Assembly (NCBI RefSeq): GCF_000597725.1
Contig: NZ_JFBL01000011.1
Span: forward strand, 1-64,000
DNA from: Sulfurospirillum arcachonense DSM 9755
GTDB lineage: Bacteria > Campylobacterota > Campylobacteria > Campylobacterales > Sulfurospirillaceae
Direction: 5' to 3'
Length of the DNA: 64,000 nucleotides
Shown here: one piece after another, positions 1 through 8,792 of the stretch
Layout: each line of letters starts with the position of its first letter
Position numbering within the stretch: the stretch's first letter is position 1
Position numbers and translations under genes: made by a program
Notes under the pieces: generated by a model
Databases searched by the model: none
What the model was told of the DNA's origin: nothing
Seen by the model: only the letters and a program-made list of their open reading frames with translations

Positions 1-242
1 CGATCTATAACTTTGGTGTAAAAGGCCTTAGTACTCGTTTTAAAATTGCACATTTTGAGCAAGATAATGATGGTAAATTCGATGATACAGATGAAATCAA
101 TATGGATATTAAATATGCATTTAGTGGAGCATTTAAAGGATTAAGTACTCGTCTATGGGCTGGATATACTTCATATGATGATGATAATGCAGATGATGAT
201 GACTTTACTAACTTACGTTTTTATGTAAAGTATAACTTCTAA
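1..242 (+). CDS. C-terminal end of an outer-membrane porin (partial)
   Basis: The reading frame is open from the window edge (first full codon at base 3) and stops at TAA 240-242. The 79 visible residues alternate polar and aromatic/hydrophobic residues in the way beta-barrel strands do (for example STRLWAGYTSYDDDNADDDD), and they end in FYVKYNF. A terminal Phe after an aromatic-rich strand is the usual outer-membrane barrel assembly signal. Asp-rich stretches look like turns. Campylobacterota have OprD-like major porins with such ends; that family assignment is inference because only the last strands are visible. A strong terminator follows. Confidence 0.7.
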   Translation, partial: IYNFGVKGLSTRFKIAHFEQDNDGKFDDTDEINMDIKYAFSGAFKGLSTRLWAGYTSYDDDNADDDDFTNLRFYVKYNF

Positions 243-275
243 TACATTAAAGATTTACAACTCCTTGAAAATATT

Positions 276-309
276 GGAGCTTTGCCTATCATGGTAAAGC
301 TCCTTTTTT
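276..309 (+). terminator. Rho-independent terminator of the porin gene
   Basis: The inverted repeat GGAGCTTTGCC / GGTAAAGCTCC forms an 11-bp stem with one G-U pair and a 6-nt loop. It is followed directly by a run of six T. Confidence 0.85.
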
Positions 310-317
310 ATTAAAGA

Positions 318-350
318 TAAAATAGATAAAATAACTAAAATAGATAAGGC
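318..350 (+). repeat. Tandem TAAAAT-N3 repeats before the response regulator
   Basis: TAAAAT occurs at 318, 327 and 336, each followed by three bases (9-bp period), with a related TAAGGC at 345. It lies directly upstream of the regulator at 358. It may hold the -10 element, a binding site, or both; nothing in the sequence decides this. Confidence 0.4.
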
Positions 351-357
351 TTAGATT

Positions 358-1068
358 ATGAAAATATTACTTCTTGAACCAGATTATGATCTTGGACAAG
401 GTCTTATAGAAACTATGAATTCACACCGTCATACTATAGAGGTAAAACATCTTTTAAAAGAAGAAGAAATTTTTCAGGAAGTTTCTTTTTTGCATGAGTA
501 CTCTCTTTTTATCCTTAATTTAAAAGATCCTACAGACACACGTGCTAAACGGCATCTAAGAAAAAATGGAGGTATTGCCCCTATATTACTTATCTTAGAA
601 AAAACAATAGATCCAAAAATGCTACAAAATGTTTATTATCTTTCTTATGCACATATTATTTATAAAGATTTTTGTTATTCAGAGATTATCTTTCCGATTT
701 ATAAGTTATGTAATGTATGGAATGATGATATCTTTTTTTTATCTAAAACATCTTATTTTGATTTTAAGAATTTAATATTTATCAGTGATGAGAATGAAGT
801 ATATTTAGGGAAAAAAGAGGCACTTTTATTAAAATTTCTTTTTTTAAAATCACCTTATCCTGTTTCTCATGATGAAATTGTTTATTATGTATATGATAAT
901 GAAATAGTAACGCAAGAGAGTGTTAGGTCTTTAGTCCGATATCTAAGACAAAAACTTCCATCTGAAATGATTGAAACAGTCAAGGGATGTGGTTATAGAC
1001 TTTTATACTATAATAGTGATGCCCATAATGTTTTGAATATGAAATCAAATGATAACAAAAACGAATAA
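358..1068 (+). CDS. OmpR/PhoB-type regulator with degenerate receiver domain
   Basis: This 236-residue protein has a receiver-like N-terminal half (about 1-120) and a winged-helix DNA-binding C-terminal half (about 135-220). The latter ends in the typical wing hairpin IETVKGCGYRLLYY. In the receiver, the phospho-acceptor position reads FILNLKDP, so the expected Asp is Asn54. The N-terminal acidic pocket is only partly kept (LLEPDYD), while a Lys near 105 (IIYKD) fits the conserved Lys. This suggests a phosphorylation-independent atypical regulator, as known for some Campylobacterota OmpR-family proteins. No histidine kinase gene is adjacent. It converges with the large sensor-cyclase gene; the two stops are 2 nt apart. 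Target genes are unknown. Confidence 0.8.
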   Translation: MKILLLEPDYDLGQGLIETMNSHRHTIEVKHLLKEEEIFQEVSFLHEYSLFILNLKDPTDTRAKRHLRKNGGIAPILLILEKTIDPKMLQNVYYLSYAHIIYKDFCYSEIIFPIYKLCNVWNDDIFFLSKTSYFDFKNLIFISDENEVYLGKKEALLLKFLFLKSPYPVSHDEIVYYVYDNEIVTQESVRSLVRYLRQKLPSEMIETVKGCGYRLLYYNSDAHNVLNMKSNDNKNE

Positions 1069-1070
1069 AC

Positions 1071-4000
1071 TTAGTGCTTTTTAACACACACTTTATTTCT
1101 TCCACTTTCTTTTGCTTTATAGAGTAACTCATCAGCTTCTTGATATAAGAGCTCTTCATCATAGATAGATTGTGCTTTGGTTATAACTAATCCAAAAGAG
1201 GCAGTAACATATAAACTAGCACTATTCTTTTCATGAGCTATATGTAGATTTTCTACATTAGCACGAATTGTTTCTAAAAATTTTTCAGCTTTATCAGGTT
1301 CTAATCCTCTTAGAAGTATTCCAAATTCTTCACCACCCAATCTAAAAAAGTAGTCATCTGCTCTATGAAGTAAAGCTTGAATTGCTTTTGAAGTTTCTCT
1401 AAGCACATCATCTCCTGCTACATGGCCATAAGTATCATTGTAAAGTTTAAAATAATCTATATCCATTAAAGCAAAACATATATACTCATTTTCACGTTTT
1501 GCACTATTTATGAGTTCCGGTAACTTTTGATTAAAATATCTTCTGTTATAGGCTTGTGTTAACTCATCTGTTATAGATATTTCTTCAAGTTTTTTTCTGT
1601 AAGTGATGTCATTTCTTATAGAGGTATAGCCTATTTTGTTATTTTTATCATCATATATAGTAGATATTTTTGTATCTACCCAGTATTTTTCTCCATTTTT
1701 TCTTTTATTTTTTATTTCTCCTTGCCATGTTCCAGTTTTTTGTATAGTGTCCCACATATTTTTAAAAAAATCTTTAGTCATATCTTGGTGACGGACTATA
1801 GAGTGAGTTTTTTTAATTAATTCTTTTTTTGAATAACCAGAAATTTCACAAAAAGCTGTAGAAACTTTAGTTATTCTTCCTTTTAAATCAGTAGTAGAAG
1901 AGATAATATGTTGATCCATTAAATCAAGATTAGCTTGAAGTTGTTGTTCTATTTTTTTTCTATAAGATATTTCAATATTGAGTTTTCTATTAGTTCTTAA
2001 AATAACAAAGAGTATAAGAAAAAAGAGTGTAGCAATCCCACCAAGCCACTTAAATATTGTATTATATTGTATTGTATTATCATAATTTAGTGATATCCAT
2101 TTATCTGCTATTTTTTGATATTCATAATTAGGAATCAAATTGATAGATTTATTTAATATAGTTAAAAGATAAGGTGCATCATTTCTAACTCCTATAGATA
2201 AATTCCATATGTCATTAAGTTTTCTAGCTATTTTTAATTGGCCAACATAATTCTTTTGTATCTGATAAGCTATAGGAGCGAGAGTTCCTATAAAACCAAA
2301 TAGTTTGTTTTTGTTTACTAGTTTTAATCCTTCACTTTCATTTTTAACTTCAACAAATTGTAGGTTTTGGTATTTGTTTTTTAACATATTTAAATAATCA
2401 TGTCCTTGAGTAATGCCTATTTTTTTATTTTTTATTTGGTTGATATTATTGATAAATGGTGTTTCTATTTTGGTTGCAAGAACAAAAGGCAATTTTAAAT
2501 AAGGAATCGAGAAGTTTAAATACTGCTTTTTTGTATCAGTAGGCGCAATCATAGAGATAATGTCACATTTTCTTTTTTTGCTAAATTCTAATGATTCATC
2601 CCATGTTGTTGTTTTGACTAATTTAATAGGTCTATTTAAACTTTTTTCTATTAAAGATATATATTCAGCAGTAATTCCTATGTGTTTATTATTTTCGATT
2701 TTTTCATAAGGCATCCAATTAGGATTAATACACATGTTGATAATTTTTTTTTCGCTAATATATACTTTTTCATTATTACTGAGTTTTAGCATTGCAGATG
2801 TATCTTTTTCATTCATCCATCTATTTTTTATTTTTTGTATTTCATCATATGCTAATTGAGAATGAGATTTTTCCAATATAGATTTTAAAAGTGCTTTAGA
2901 TTTAGGGACACCTATGTATAAACTTGTAGTCGTAGGTATTTTTAATCCTTCTATTTGTCCAGACTGTAAAGTATTTAACCAATTTTTTTGTATATAATAA
3001 TTGGCTGTAGGAAGACTTCCTATGTAAGCATCAGCTTTATTTGTCAAAAGAGCATTTAGTCCTTCAAGTGAATTTTTTATTTGCAAAAATCTAATGGATG
3101 GAAAATTTTTGTGTAAATGTGAATCTAAAAAAGTACCTTTTGCTACAGCTAAGGTTTTATTAGTAAGTTGTTTCATATTGGTATAGATATTTGTTTGTTT
3201 AGAGACTAAACCAGTTGAAAAATTAATATAATCAAAATCAGTAAATAATATAGATTTTTTTCTATCTTCATTTATCCCAATATGAGGGATGACATCTATT
3301 TCTGCTTTTTTTAACATTTGTAAAAATTCTGCCCATGTTTTACCTGATACTATTTTGATTTTAAGACCAGCTATTTTAGCAAGCATATTTATGTAATCTA
3401 TACTATAGCCTTTTTGTTTATTGTTCTCAATATAACTAAAAGGAGGATAATCTCTCATACCAGCTACTTCTATCACTGGGTTGTTTTTTATATATTTTAT
3501 TTCTTCTTCACTAAACATTTGTCGTTTTTTGTTAAAGTTTTGAAATATGTATTCTGATACTGGAATATCATTTTTGATAAGTCCATACTCTTGGTATAAA
3601 TTTAATGTATATTTCAGTCTTCCTTCATCAAATGTTCCCAATGGAGTAGTTTTTGGCTGGATTATTTGTTCTATTGCATTAGCTTCATACCTTAAATGTT
3701 CAATAGATTTATTTTTTGCATATTTATTTTTTATTAATTGGATGATTTCTTCTTTATGGTTAAGGGCATATTCCCAACCTTTGAGTGTAGCTTCCTTAAA
3801 TTTTAATACTCTATCAGGATGGTTTCTTGCTTCTTTTTCATTTGTAATAAGCATATCGCCATAAAGATCTAAACCATAATTTGATGGATTAATAATATTT
3901 AAATCTATACCTTTTTCCTTAAAATAAAAAGGCTCATTTGTTAAGTAGCCCGCATACGTGTCAGTAATGCCTTTCATTAGAAGGGTATAGTCTGTTTTTT

Positions 4001-4460
4001 GTTTTATTCTAATTAGATTAGGTTTTACATTTAACTTTTTAAACATAGCCAATAAACCAAAGCCATCGGTATCTTTATTGTAAAAAATTGTTTTTTTATT
4101 ATTAAGTTTATAAGGAGAGTCAATACCACTACTTTTTAAGCTAAGTAAAACACTAGGAGAGTGTTGAAATATAGGACTTACAATAACTACAGGCTCTTTT
4201 TTTGCTCTATAAAGTAAAATTACAGAATCTGCTATGCCGTACTGTGCTTCATCATCTATTACTTGTTGAATGTTGTTATATTTTAAATCTCTTTGTTTGA
4301 TTTGCACATCCAAGCCAACTTCTTGGTAAAAACCTTTTTCTTTAGCAGCATAATATCCAGCAAACTGAAATTGATGTAACCATTTTAATTGAAGAGTAAT
4401 TTTTTCATAAGAATGTGCAAAAGTAAATAAAAAAAATATTAAAATGAGTATTTTTGACAT
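1071..4460 (-). CDS. Membrane diguanylate cyclase with three periplasmic substrate-binding-type sensor domains, PAS and GGDEF
   Basis: The 1129-residue protein has a signal or anchor segment (MSKILILIFFLFTFAHS). An NMT1/THI5-like binding domain follows (about 15-310, LQLKWLHQFQFAGYYAA), then two SBP_bac_3-like domains (about 325-560 and 575-810). After these come a membrane helix (about 825-845), a PAS domain (about 860-970, ISGYSKKEL) and a GGDEF domain (about 975-1129). The active-site motif is intact (FRLGGEEFG), so it should make c-di-GMP in response to a periplasmic ligand. I chose the Met at 4460, not the longer frame from 4490, because AAGGAG lies 6 nt upstream and a signal peptide begins there. 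It is divergent from the type I secretion operon, which suggests it controls adhesion. The ligand is unknown. Confidence 0.85.
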   Translation of the reverse strand: MSKILILIFFLFTFAHSYEKITLQLKWLHQFQFAGYYAAKEKGFYQEVGLDVQIKQRDLKYNNIQQVIDDEAQYGIADSVILLYRAKKEPVVIVSPIFQHSPSVLLSLKSSGIDSPYKLNNKKTIFYNKDTDGFGLLAMFKKLNVKPNLIRIKQKTDYTLLMKGITDTYAGYLTNEPFYFKEKGIDLNIINPSNYGLDLYGDMLITNEKEARNHPDRVLKFKEATLKGWEYALNHKEEIIQLIKNKYAKNKSIEHLRYEANAIEQIIQPKTTPLGTFDEGRLKYTLNLYQEYGLIKNDIPVSEYIFQNFNKKRQMFSEEEIKYIKNNPVIEVAGMRDYPPFSYIENNKQKGYSIDYINMLAKIAGLKIKIVSGKTWAEFLQMLKKAEIDVIPHIGINEDRKKSILFTDFDYINFSTGLVSKQTNIYTNMKQLTNKTLAVAKGTFLDSHLHKNFPSIRFLQIKNSLEGLNALLTNKADAYIGSLPTANYYIQKNWLNTLQSGQIEGLKIPTTTSLYIGVPKSKALLKSILEKSHSQLAYDEIQKIKNRWMNEKDTSAMLKLSNNEKVYISEKKIINMCINPNWMPYEKIENNKHIGITAEYISLIEKSLNRPIKLVKTTTWDESLEFSKKRKCDIISMIAPTDTKKQYLNFSIPYLKLPFVLATKIETPFINNINQIKNKKIGITQGHDYLNMLKNKYQNLQFVEVKNESEGLKLVNKNKLFGFIGTLAPIAYQIQKNYVGQLKIARKLNDIWNLSIGVRNDAPYLLTILNKSINLIPNYEYQKIADKWISLNYDNTIQYNTIFKWLGGIATLFFLILFVILRTNRKLNIEISYRKKIEQQLQANLDLMDQHIISSTTDLKGRITKVSTAFCEISGYSKKELIKKTHSIVRHQDMTKDFFKNMWDTIQKTGTWQGEIKNKRKNGEKYWVDTKISTIYDDKNNKIGYTSIRNDITYRKKLEEISITDELTQAYNRRYFNQKLPELINSAKRENEYICFALMDIDYFKLYNDTYGHVAGDDVLRETSKAIQALLHRADDYFFRLGGEEFGILLRGLEPDKAEKFLETIRANVENLHIAHEKNSASLYVTASFGLVITKAQSIYDEELLYQEADELLYKAKESGRNKVCVKKH

Positions 4461-4561
4461 CCTTTTACTCCTTAAATAAATATTATACATCTATTTATTT
4501 TTTTAATCAAATTATGTTAAAAAAAACATTTAATTAGTATTTTGTAAATATTAGGATAAAA

Positions 4562-4582
4562 TTATCGATAATATATCGATAA
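4562..4582 (+). promoter_or_regulatory. Twin TATCGATA palindromes upstream of the secretion operon
   Basis: Two copies of the 8-bp palindrome TATCGATA sit 3 bp apart (11-bp period), ending 12 bp before the ATG at 4595. The region between this gene and the divergent cyclase gene is otherwise A/T-rich. This is a candidate operator, or it overlaps a start site. It is seen in sequence only. Confidence 0.45.
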
Positions 4583-4594
4583 GGAACTATTTCA

Positions 4595-6751
4595 ATGCCC
4601 TTCACTAAATTAAAAGAGATAAAAGATCCATTGTTAGAGTGTTTAGTGATTTTTACAAAACTTCACAATAAACCCTATAGTGCAGAAGCTTTAACCGAAG
4701 GACTTCCTGTCAGTGGAGGTTCTAATAGTATTGAATTGTTTTCAACAGAAGGCTCAAAAGCACTTTTCTCAAGAGCAGCAAAAAGAGCAGGTTTCACATC
4801 AACTTTAATCAAAAAAAGTTTAAAAGATATTTCACCCCTTGTTCTTCCTTGTATTCTTATTTTAAAGGGGAGAAAAGCGTGTATCTTAGAAGAATTTGAT
4901 GTAGTATCAAATACTGTAAAAATAATATACCCAGATATGCCAAGTAGTGAAAACTGGGTAGATATGGAGATGTTAGAAGAACAGTATTTAGGATATGTAT
5001 TTTATTTAAAAAAAGAGTTTGTCTCAGAAGATAGGACAAAAACTCATTTGATCGATAAAGATAATGTACATTGGTTTTGGGGTACTTTAAAACGTTCACG
5101 TGATATTTATAGAGATGTTATTATAGCTTCTTTGGTAATAAATATATTTGTTTTGGCAAGTCCACTTTTTACTATGAATGTTTATGATAGAGTTGTTCCA
5201 AATAATGCTACAGATACGCTTTGGGTATTAGCAATAGGTGTTATTGTTATATACATTATTGATCTTTTTTTAAAACTTACGAGAGCATACTTTTTAGAAA
5301 TAGCTGGAAAAAAGAGTGATATTATAATGTCTTCTATACTTTTTGAAAAAGTATTAGATTTACAAATGGCAAGTCGTCCTAAGTCGATAGGTTCTTTTGC
5401 AAATAACCTAAAAGAGTTTGACTCAATAAGGTCATTTTTTACTTCTACAACAATAGCTGCTTTAGTTGATTTACCTTTTACCATTATCTTTTTAAGTGTT
5501 ATATATTTTATTGCAGGGAGTATTGTTTTTGTACCTATTCTAATCTCTTGTATTATCATCACATATATGTTTTTTGTAAAAGAGCCTCTTCAAAAAAGTA
5601 TAGAGAGTACTTACGAAGCATCTGCAATTAAAAATGGAATTTTAATTGAGACATTAGGAGGCATAGAAACTGTAAAAACTATGAGTGGAAGTGGTTTAGC
5701 TCAATGGAACTGGGAAGAAGCTACAGGAGAAATTGCCAACAGAAGTGTAAAATCAAAAATTCTTACAAGTTCTATTAACACGGTAACAGCTTTCTTAGTA
5801 CAATTAAATACCGTTATAGTTATAGTTATTGGTGTTTATATGATCAAACAGATGGATTTGACTATGGGTGGTTTGATTGCTGCTGTTATACTTTCTTCTC
5901 GTGCAATTGCTCCAATGGGTCAAGTTGTGGGATTGGCCGCAAGTTACGAGCAGACAAAAACAGCGTATAAGACAGTAGATAATATTATGCAAATGCCAGT
6001 AGAGAGACCTGAAGGTAAAAAGTTTGTAAGAAGAGATAGTATGAAAGGTGAAATAGAGTTTAAAGATGTTGATTTTTCATATCCTGATGCTCAAAATGGA
6101 GCTTTAAATAAAGTGTCATTTAAAATAACAGCTGGTGAAAAAGTGGGGATTATTGGGAAAAATGGTTCAGGTAAAACAACTATAGAAAAGTTAATGTTAG
6201 GACTTTATGCACCGGATGAAGGTGCAATACTTGTTGATGGTATAGATATAAACCAAATTGATCCCGTTGATTTGAGAAAAAACATAGGATATGTTCCACA
6301 AGATGTAGTTTTATTTAATGGAACAGTTAAAGAAAATATAGTCTATAAATATCCTGCTATTGATGATGCTTCTATACTTAAAGCAGCGAAGATAAGTGGA
6401 ACAGATGAGTTTATAAATTCACATCCTTTAGGTTTTGATATGCCAGTATATGAAAGAGGAGAAGGGATATCTGGAGGACAAAGGCAAAGTATAGCCATTG
6501 CACGAGCTTTTTTACTTGACTCTCCAATAGTCATTTTAGATGAACCAACGAACTCTTTGGATAATACAACAGAGATGAAAATAAGAGGGCTTTTAAAAGA
6601 AAACATACAAGAAAAAACAGTTATTCTAGTTACACACAAAAGTTCATTACTTTCACTTGTAGATAGATTGATTGTGATGGATGGTGGAAAAGTAGTGATG
6701 GATGGTAAAAAGGATAAGATACTCATGCAACTTCAAAGAGGTGCAAAATGA
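4595..6751 (+). CDS. lapB: Type I secretion ABC transporter, permease/ATPase (LapB-like)
   Basis: The 718 residues follow the order of LapB/RtxB exporters. An N-terminal C39-like domain (about 1-130) is followed by a six-helix ABC transmembrane domain (about 155-440) and an ATPase domain (about 480-715). The ATPase has Walker A GKNGSGKTT near 525, signature SGGQRQS and Walker B VILDEPTNSLD. In the C39-like domain the usual catalytic Cys position reads DPLLEC, with Pro where DCG has Cys. It is therefore probably a non-cleaving, substrate-holding domain as in adhesin and RTX exporters. It overlaps the adaptor gene by ATGA. The likely substrate is an RTX or LapA-type adhesin; a short candidate is encoded at 8793. 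The symbol is by analogy. Confidence 0.88.
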   Translation: MPFTKLKEIKDPLLECLVIFTKLHNKPYSAEALTEGLPVSGGSNSIELFSTEGSKALFSRAAKRAGFTSTLIKKSLKDISPLVLPCILILKGRKACILEEFDVVSNTVKIIYPDMPSSENWVDMEMLEEQYLGYVFYLKKEFVSEDRTKTHLIDKDNVHWFWGTLKRSRDIYRDVIIASLVINIFVLASPLFTMNVYDRVVPNNATDTLWVLAIGVIVIYIIDLFLKLTRAYFLEIAGKKSDIIMSSILFEKVLDLQMASRPKSIGSFANNLKEFDSIRSFFTSTTIAALVDLPFTIIFLSVIYFIAGSIVFVPILISCIIITYMFFVKEPLQKSIESTYEASAIKNGILIETLGGIETVKTMSGSGLAQWNWEEATGEIANRSVKSKILTSSINTVTAFLVQLNTVIVIVIGVYMIKQMDLTMGGLIAAVILSSRAIAPMGQVVGLAASYEQTKTAYKTVDNIMQMPVERPEGKKFVRRDSMKGEIEFKDVDFSYPDAQNGALNKVSFKITAGEKVGIIGKNGSGKTTIEKLMLGLYAPDEGAILVDGIDINQIDPVDLRKNIGYVPQDVVLFNGTVKENIVYKYPAIDDASILKAAKISGTDEFINSHPLGFDMPVYERGEGISGGQRQSIAIARAFLLDSPIVILDEPTNSLDNTTEMKIRGLLKENIQEKTVILVTHKSSLLSLVDRLIVMDGGKVVMDGKKDKILMQLQRGAK

Positions 6752-8139
6752 GTATAGAAAATGAAAATAAAGCTATAAATACAGCACAAAATTTATCAAG
6801 AGTATTAAAAAAAGATTTACATAAAAGTAAGTTTGACGTTCATGATTTAAAATATATGTCAAGTTTAAGTGAAGCAGTTTTGCAAAAATCTCCAAGAAGG
6901 TCTAAGTATATTTTATGGCTCATTGCTCTTTCTATAGGTTGGCTAATATTTTGGGCAAGTCAAGCAGAGCTTGATGAATTGACAAGAGGTGAAGGGAAAA
7001 TTATACCATCACATCAACTTCAAGTGGTCCAAAATTTAGAAGGTGGTATAGTTTCAGATATACTAATCAAAGAAGGTGATATTGTTAAACAAGGGCAAGT
7101 TATCCTAAAAATAAATAATACAAATTTTGCTAGTTCATATGAAGAGGGGAAATTAAAATTAGATGAATTAAAAGCAAAATTTTTAAGACTTGATGCTGAA
7201 GCTAATGAATTAAAATCTTTTAACTATGATAAGACAAAAACATCAAAACAGATAGAATATGAAAAAAGTTTATATGATAGCAATAAAGAACAGCTAACTA
7301 AATCTTTAGATGTTATAAAAGAACAGATAACACAGAAAAATCAGGAGCTTTCTGAGTTATATGCAAAAATAAAACAAGAGCAAAATACTTTGAAACTGAT
7401 GGAAGAAGAAGTAGCCATCACAGAACCACTTGTTAAAAGGGGTTTAGTTTCAGAAGTTGAATTTTTACAATTAAGAAGACAGTTAAATGGAGTAAAAGGG
7501 GATTTAGAGGCTTCGACTTTGTCTATTCCTAGATTAAAATCACAAATTATAGAATTTAATAATAAAATATCAGAAATAAAACTTGAATATAAAAATAAAG
7601 CAAAAGAAGAGTTAAATAAAGTCGTTGCAGAGATATCGAGAATAACAGAAACAAATACTGCCTTGAGCGATCGTGTAAAAAGAACATTAGTACGCTCTCC
7701 TGTTGATGGAACAGTCCAGCAGCTTTTTATAAATACCATAGGAGGAGTTATTCAACCTGGAATGGATTTAGTTGAGATTGTTCCTGCACAAGATACTCTT
7801 TTAGTAGAGGCAAAAATAAAACCGTCAGATATAGCATTTTTAAGACCTCATTTAGATGCTATGGTAAAGTTTAGTGCATATGATTTTGCCATTCATGGTG
7901 GTTTAAATGGTAAAGTGACCAATATTAGTGCTGATACTATTAAAGATGAAAAAGATGAGAGTTATTACCAAGTTAGGATTAAAACAGATAAAAATCATTT
8001 AGGAAGTGAAGAAAAGCCTCTGCCAATTATTGTAGGGATGACTGTTAGTGTTGATATTATAACAGGGAAAAAAACTGTTTTGGATTATTTACTTAAGCCT
8101 ATTTTGAAAGCTAAACAAAGTGCATTAAGAGAGAGATAA
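6748..8139 (+). CDS. lapC: Type I secretion HlyD/LapC-family membrane-fusion protein
   Basis: The 463-residue adaptor has a cytoplasmic N-terminus and one membrane helix (about 53-72, ILWLIALSIGWLIFWAS). A biotinyl-lipoyl-like half motif follows (about 90-125, VVQNLEGGIVSDILIKEGD), then a long coiled coil (about 130-300). The second half motif and beta-barrel close the protein (LVRSPVDGTVQQL, then LVEAKIKPSDIAFL). It bridges the inner-membrane ABC exporter and an outer-membrane TolC-like channel. The ATGA overlap with the upstream gene implies translational coupling. No TolC/LapE gene is in the window, so that partner must be elsewhere. Confidence 0.9.
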   Translation: MSIENENKAINTAQNLSRVLKKDLHKSKFDVHDLKYMSSLSEAVLQKSPRRSKYILWLIALSIGWLIFWASQAELDELTRGEGKIIPSHQLQVVQNLEGGIVSDILIKEGDIVKQGQVILKINNTNFASSYEEGKLKLDELKAKFLRLDAEANELKSFNYDKTKTSKQIEYEKSLYDSNKEQLTKSLDVIKEQITQKNQELSELYAKIKQEQNTLKLMEEEVAITEPLVKRGLVSEVEFLQLRRQLNGVKGDLEASTLSIPRLKSQIIEFNNKISEIKLEYKNKAKEELNKVVAEISRITETNTALSDRVKRTLVRSPVDGTVQQLFINTIGGVIQPGMDLVEIVPAQDTLLVEAKIKPSDIAFLRPHLDAMVKFSAYDFAIHGGLNGKVTNISADTIKDEKDESYYQVRIKTDKNHLGSEEKPLPIIVGMTVSVDIITGKKTVLDYLLKPILKAKQSALRER

Positions 8140-8142
8140 AGT

Positions 8143-8733
8143 TTGAAAATTATTAGTTTTTCTAACAATAAAGAGTATATAAAAAGATACCCTAATTTTT
8201 TACATATAAAGAGTGAAGATGAGTTAGAAATAGAAGATGATTTTATATTTGTTGTAGAGATAGCAAATATAAAATATAATGAAGAAGAGTTTTATGCATA
8301 TGTAAATGACATATCTACATGTAAAGGAATATTTTGTCTTACATGTAAACCAAATTTTACAGAAGGTTCTCACCTTCTTAATCTTGGAATAAAAGGTTAT
8401 GGTAATTTACATATGTCACAAGTACATATGCAAGATGCTTTGAATACTATAGAAAATGGTAATGTATGGTTATATCCAGAATTTGTCCAACTTATGATAA
8501 AAAGTTTTAGTAAAAACATACATGAAGTAAATCATAAAGAACTTGATTTACTATCATTGAGAGAACAAGAAATAGCAAGTTTGGTAAAAGAAGGATTAAG
8601 TAATAAAGAAATAGCACAACAGGCTAATATAACAGAAAGAACGGTAAAGGCACATATGAGTTCTATTTTTACTAAGTTACATGTAAAAGATAGGGTGGCT
8701 TTAGTTATAAAACTTAGTACTAATGTACAATAG
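8143..8733 (+). CDS. LuxR-type transcriptional regulator with degenerate receiver-like N-terminus
   Basis: The 196-residue protein starts with TTG three bases after the adaptor stop, with an AGAGAGA purine stretch as ribosome site. The C-terminal 65 residues are a clear LuxR/GerE helix-turn-helix (LSLREQEIASLVKEGLSNKE and the recognition part ITERTVKAHMSSIF). The N-terminal 125 residues resemble a response-regulator fold in length and layout. However, the acidic pocket and phospho-acceptor Asp are not recognisable (FIFVVEIANIK). It lies in the secretion operon, so control of that operon or of the adhesin-like gene that follows is a fair inference. Confidence 0.8.
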   Translation: MKIISFSNNKEYIKRYPNFLHIKSEDELEIEDDFIFVVEIANIKYNEEEFYAYVNDISTCKGIFCLTCKPNFTEGSHLLNLGIKGYGNLHMSQVHMQDALNTIENGNVWLYPEFVQLMIKSFSKNIHEVNHKELDLLSLREQEIASLVKEGLSNKEIAQQANITERTVKAHMSSIFTKLHVKDRVALVIKLSTNVQ

Positions 8734-8792
8734 AAAAAAAGTTTAAAATTTGATAATATTTATAAAATATAAATTTATGGATGGGATTTAAA

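Noticed and set aside
4595-4985. Bacteriocin-processing C39 peptidase in the exporter
   Set aside because: The catalytic Cys position is Pro, and the neighbours are adhesin-type, not bacteriocin-type.
5182-5562. 126-codon minus-strand open frame within the secretion ATPase gene
   Set aside because: It is a shadow of the transmembrane domain in the correct frame and has no start signals.
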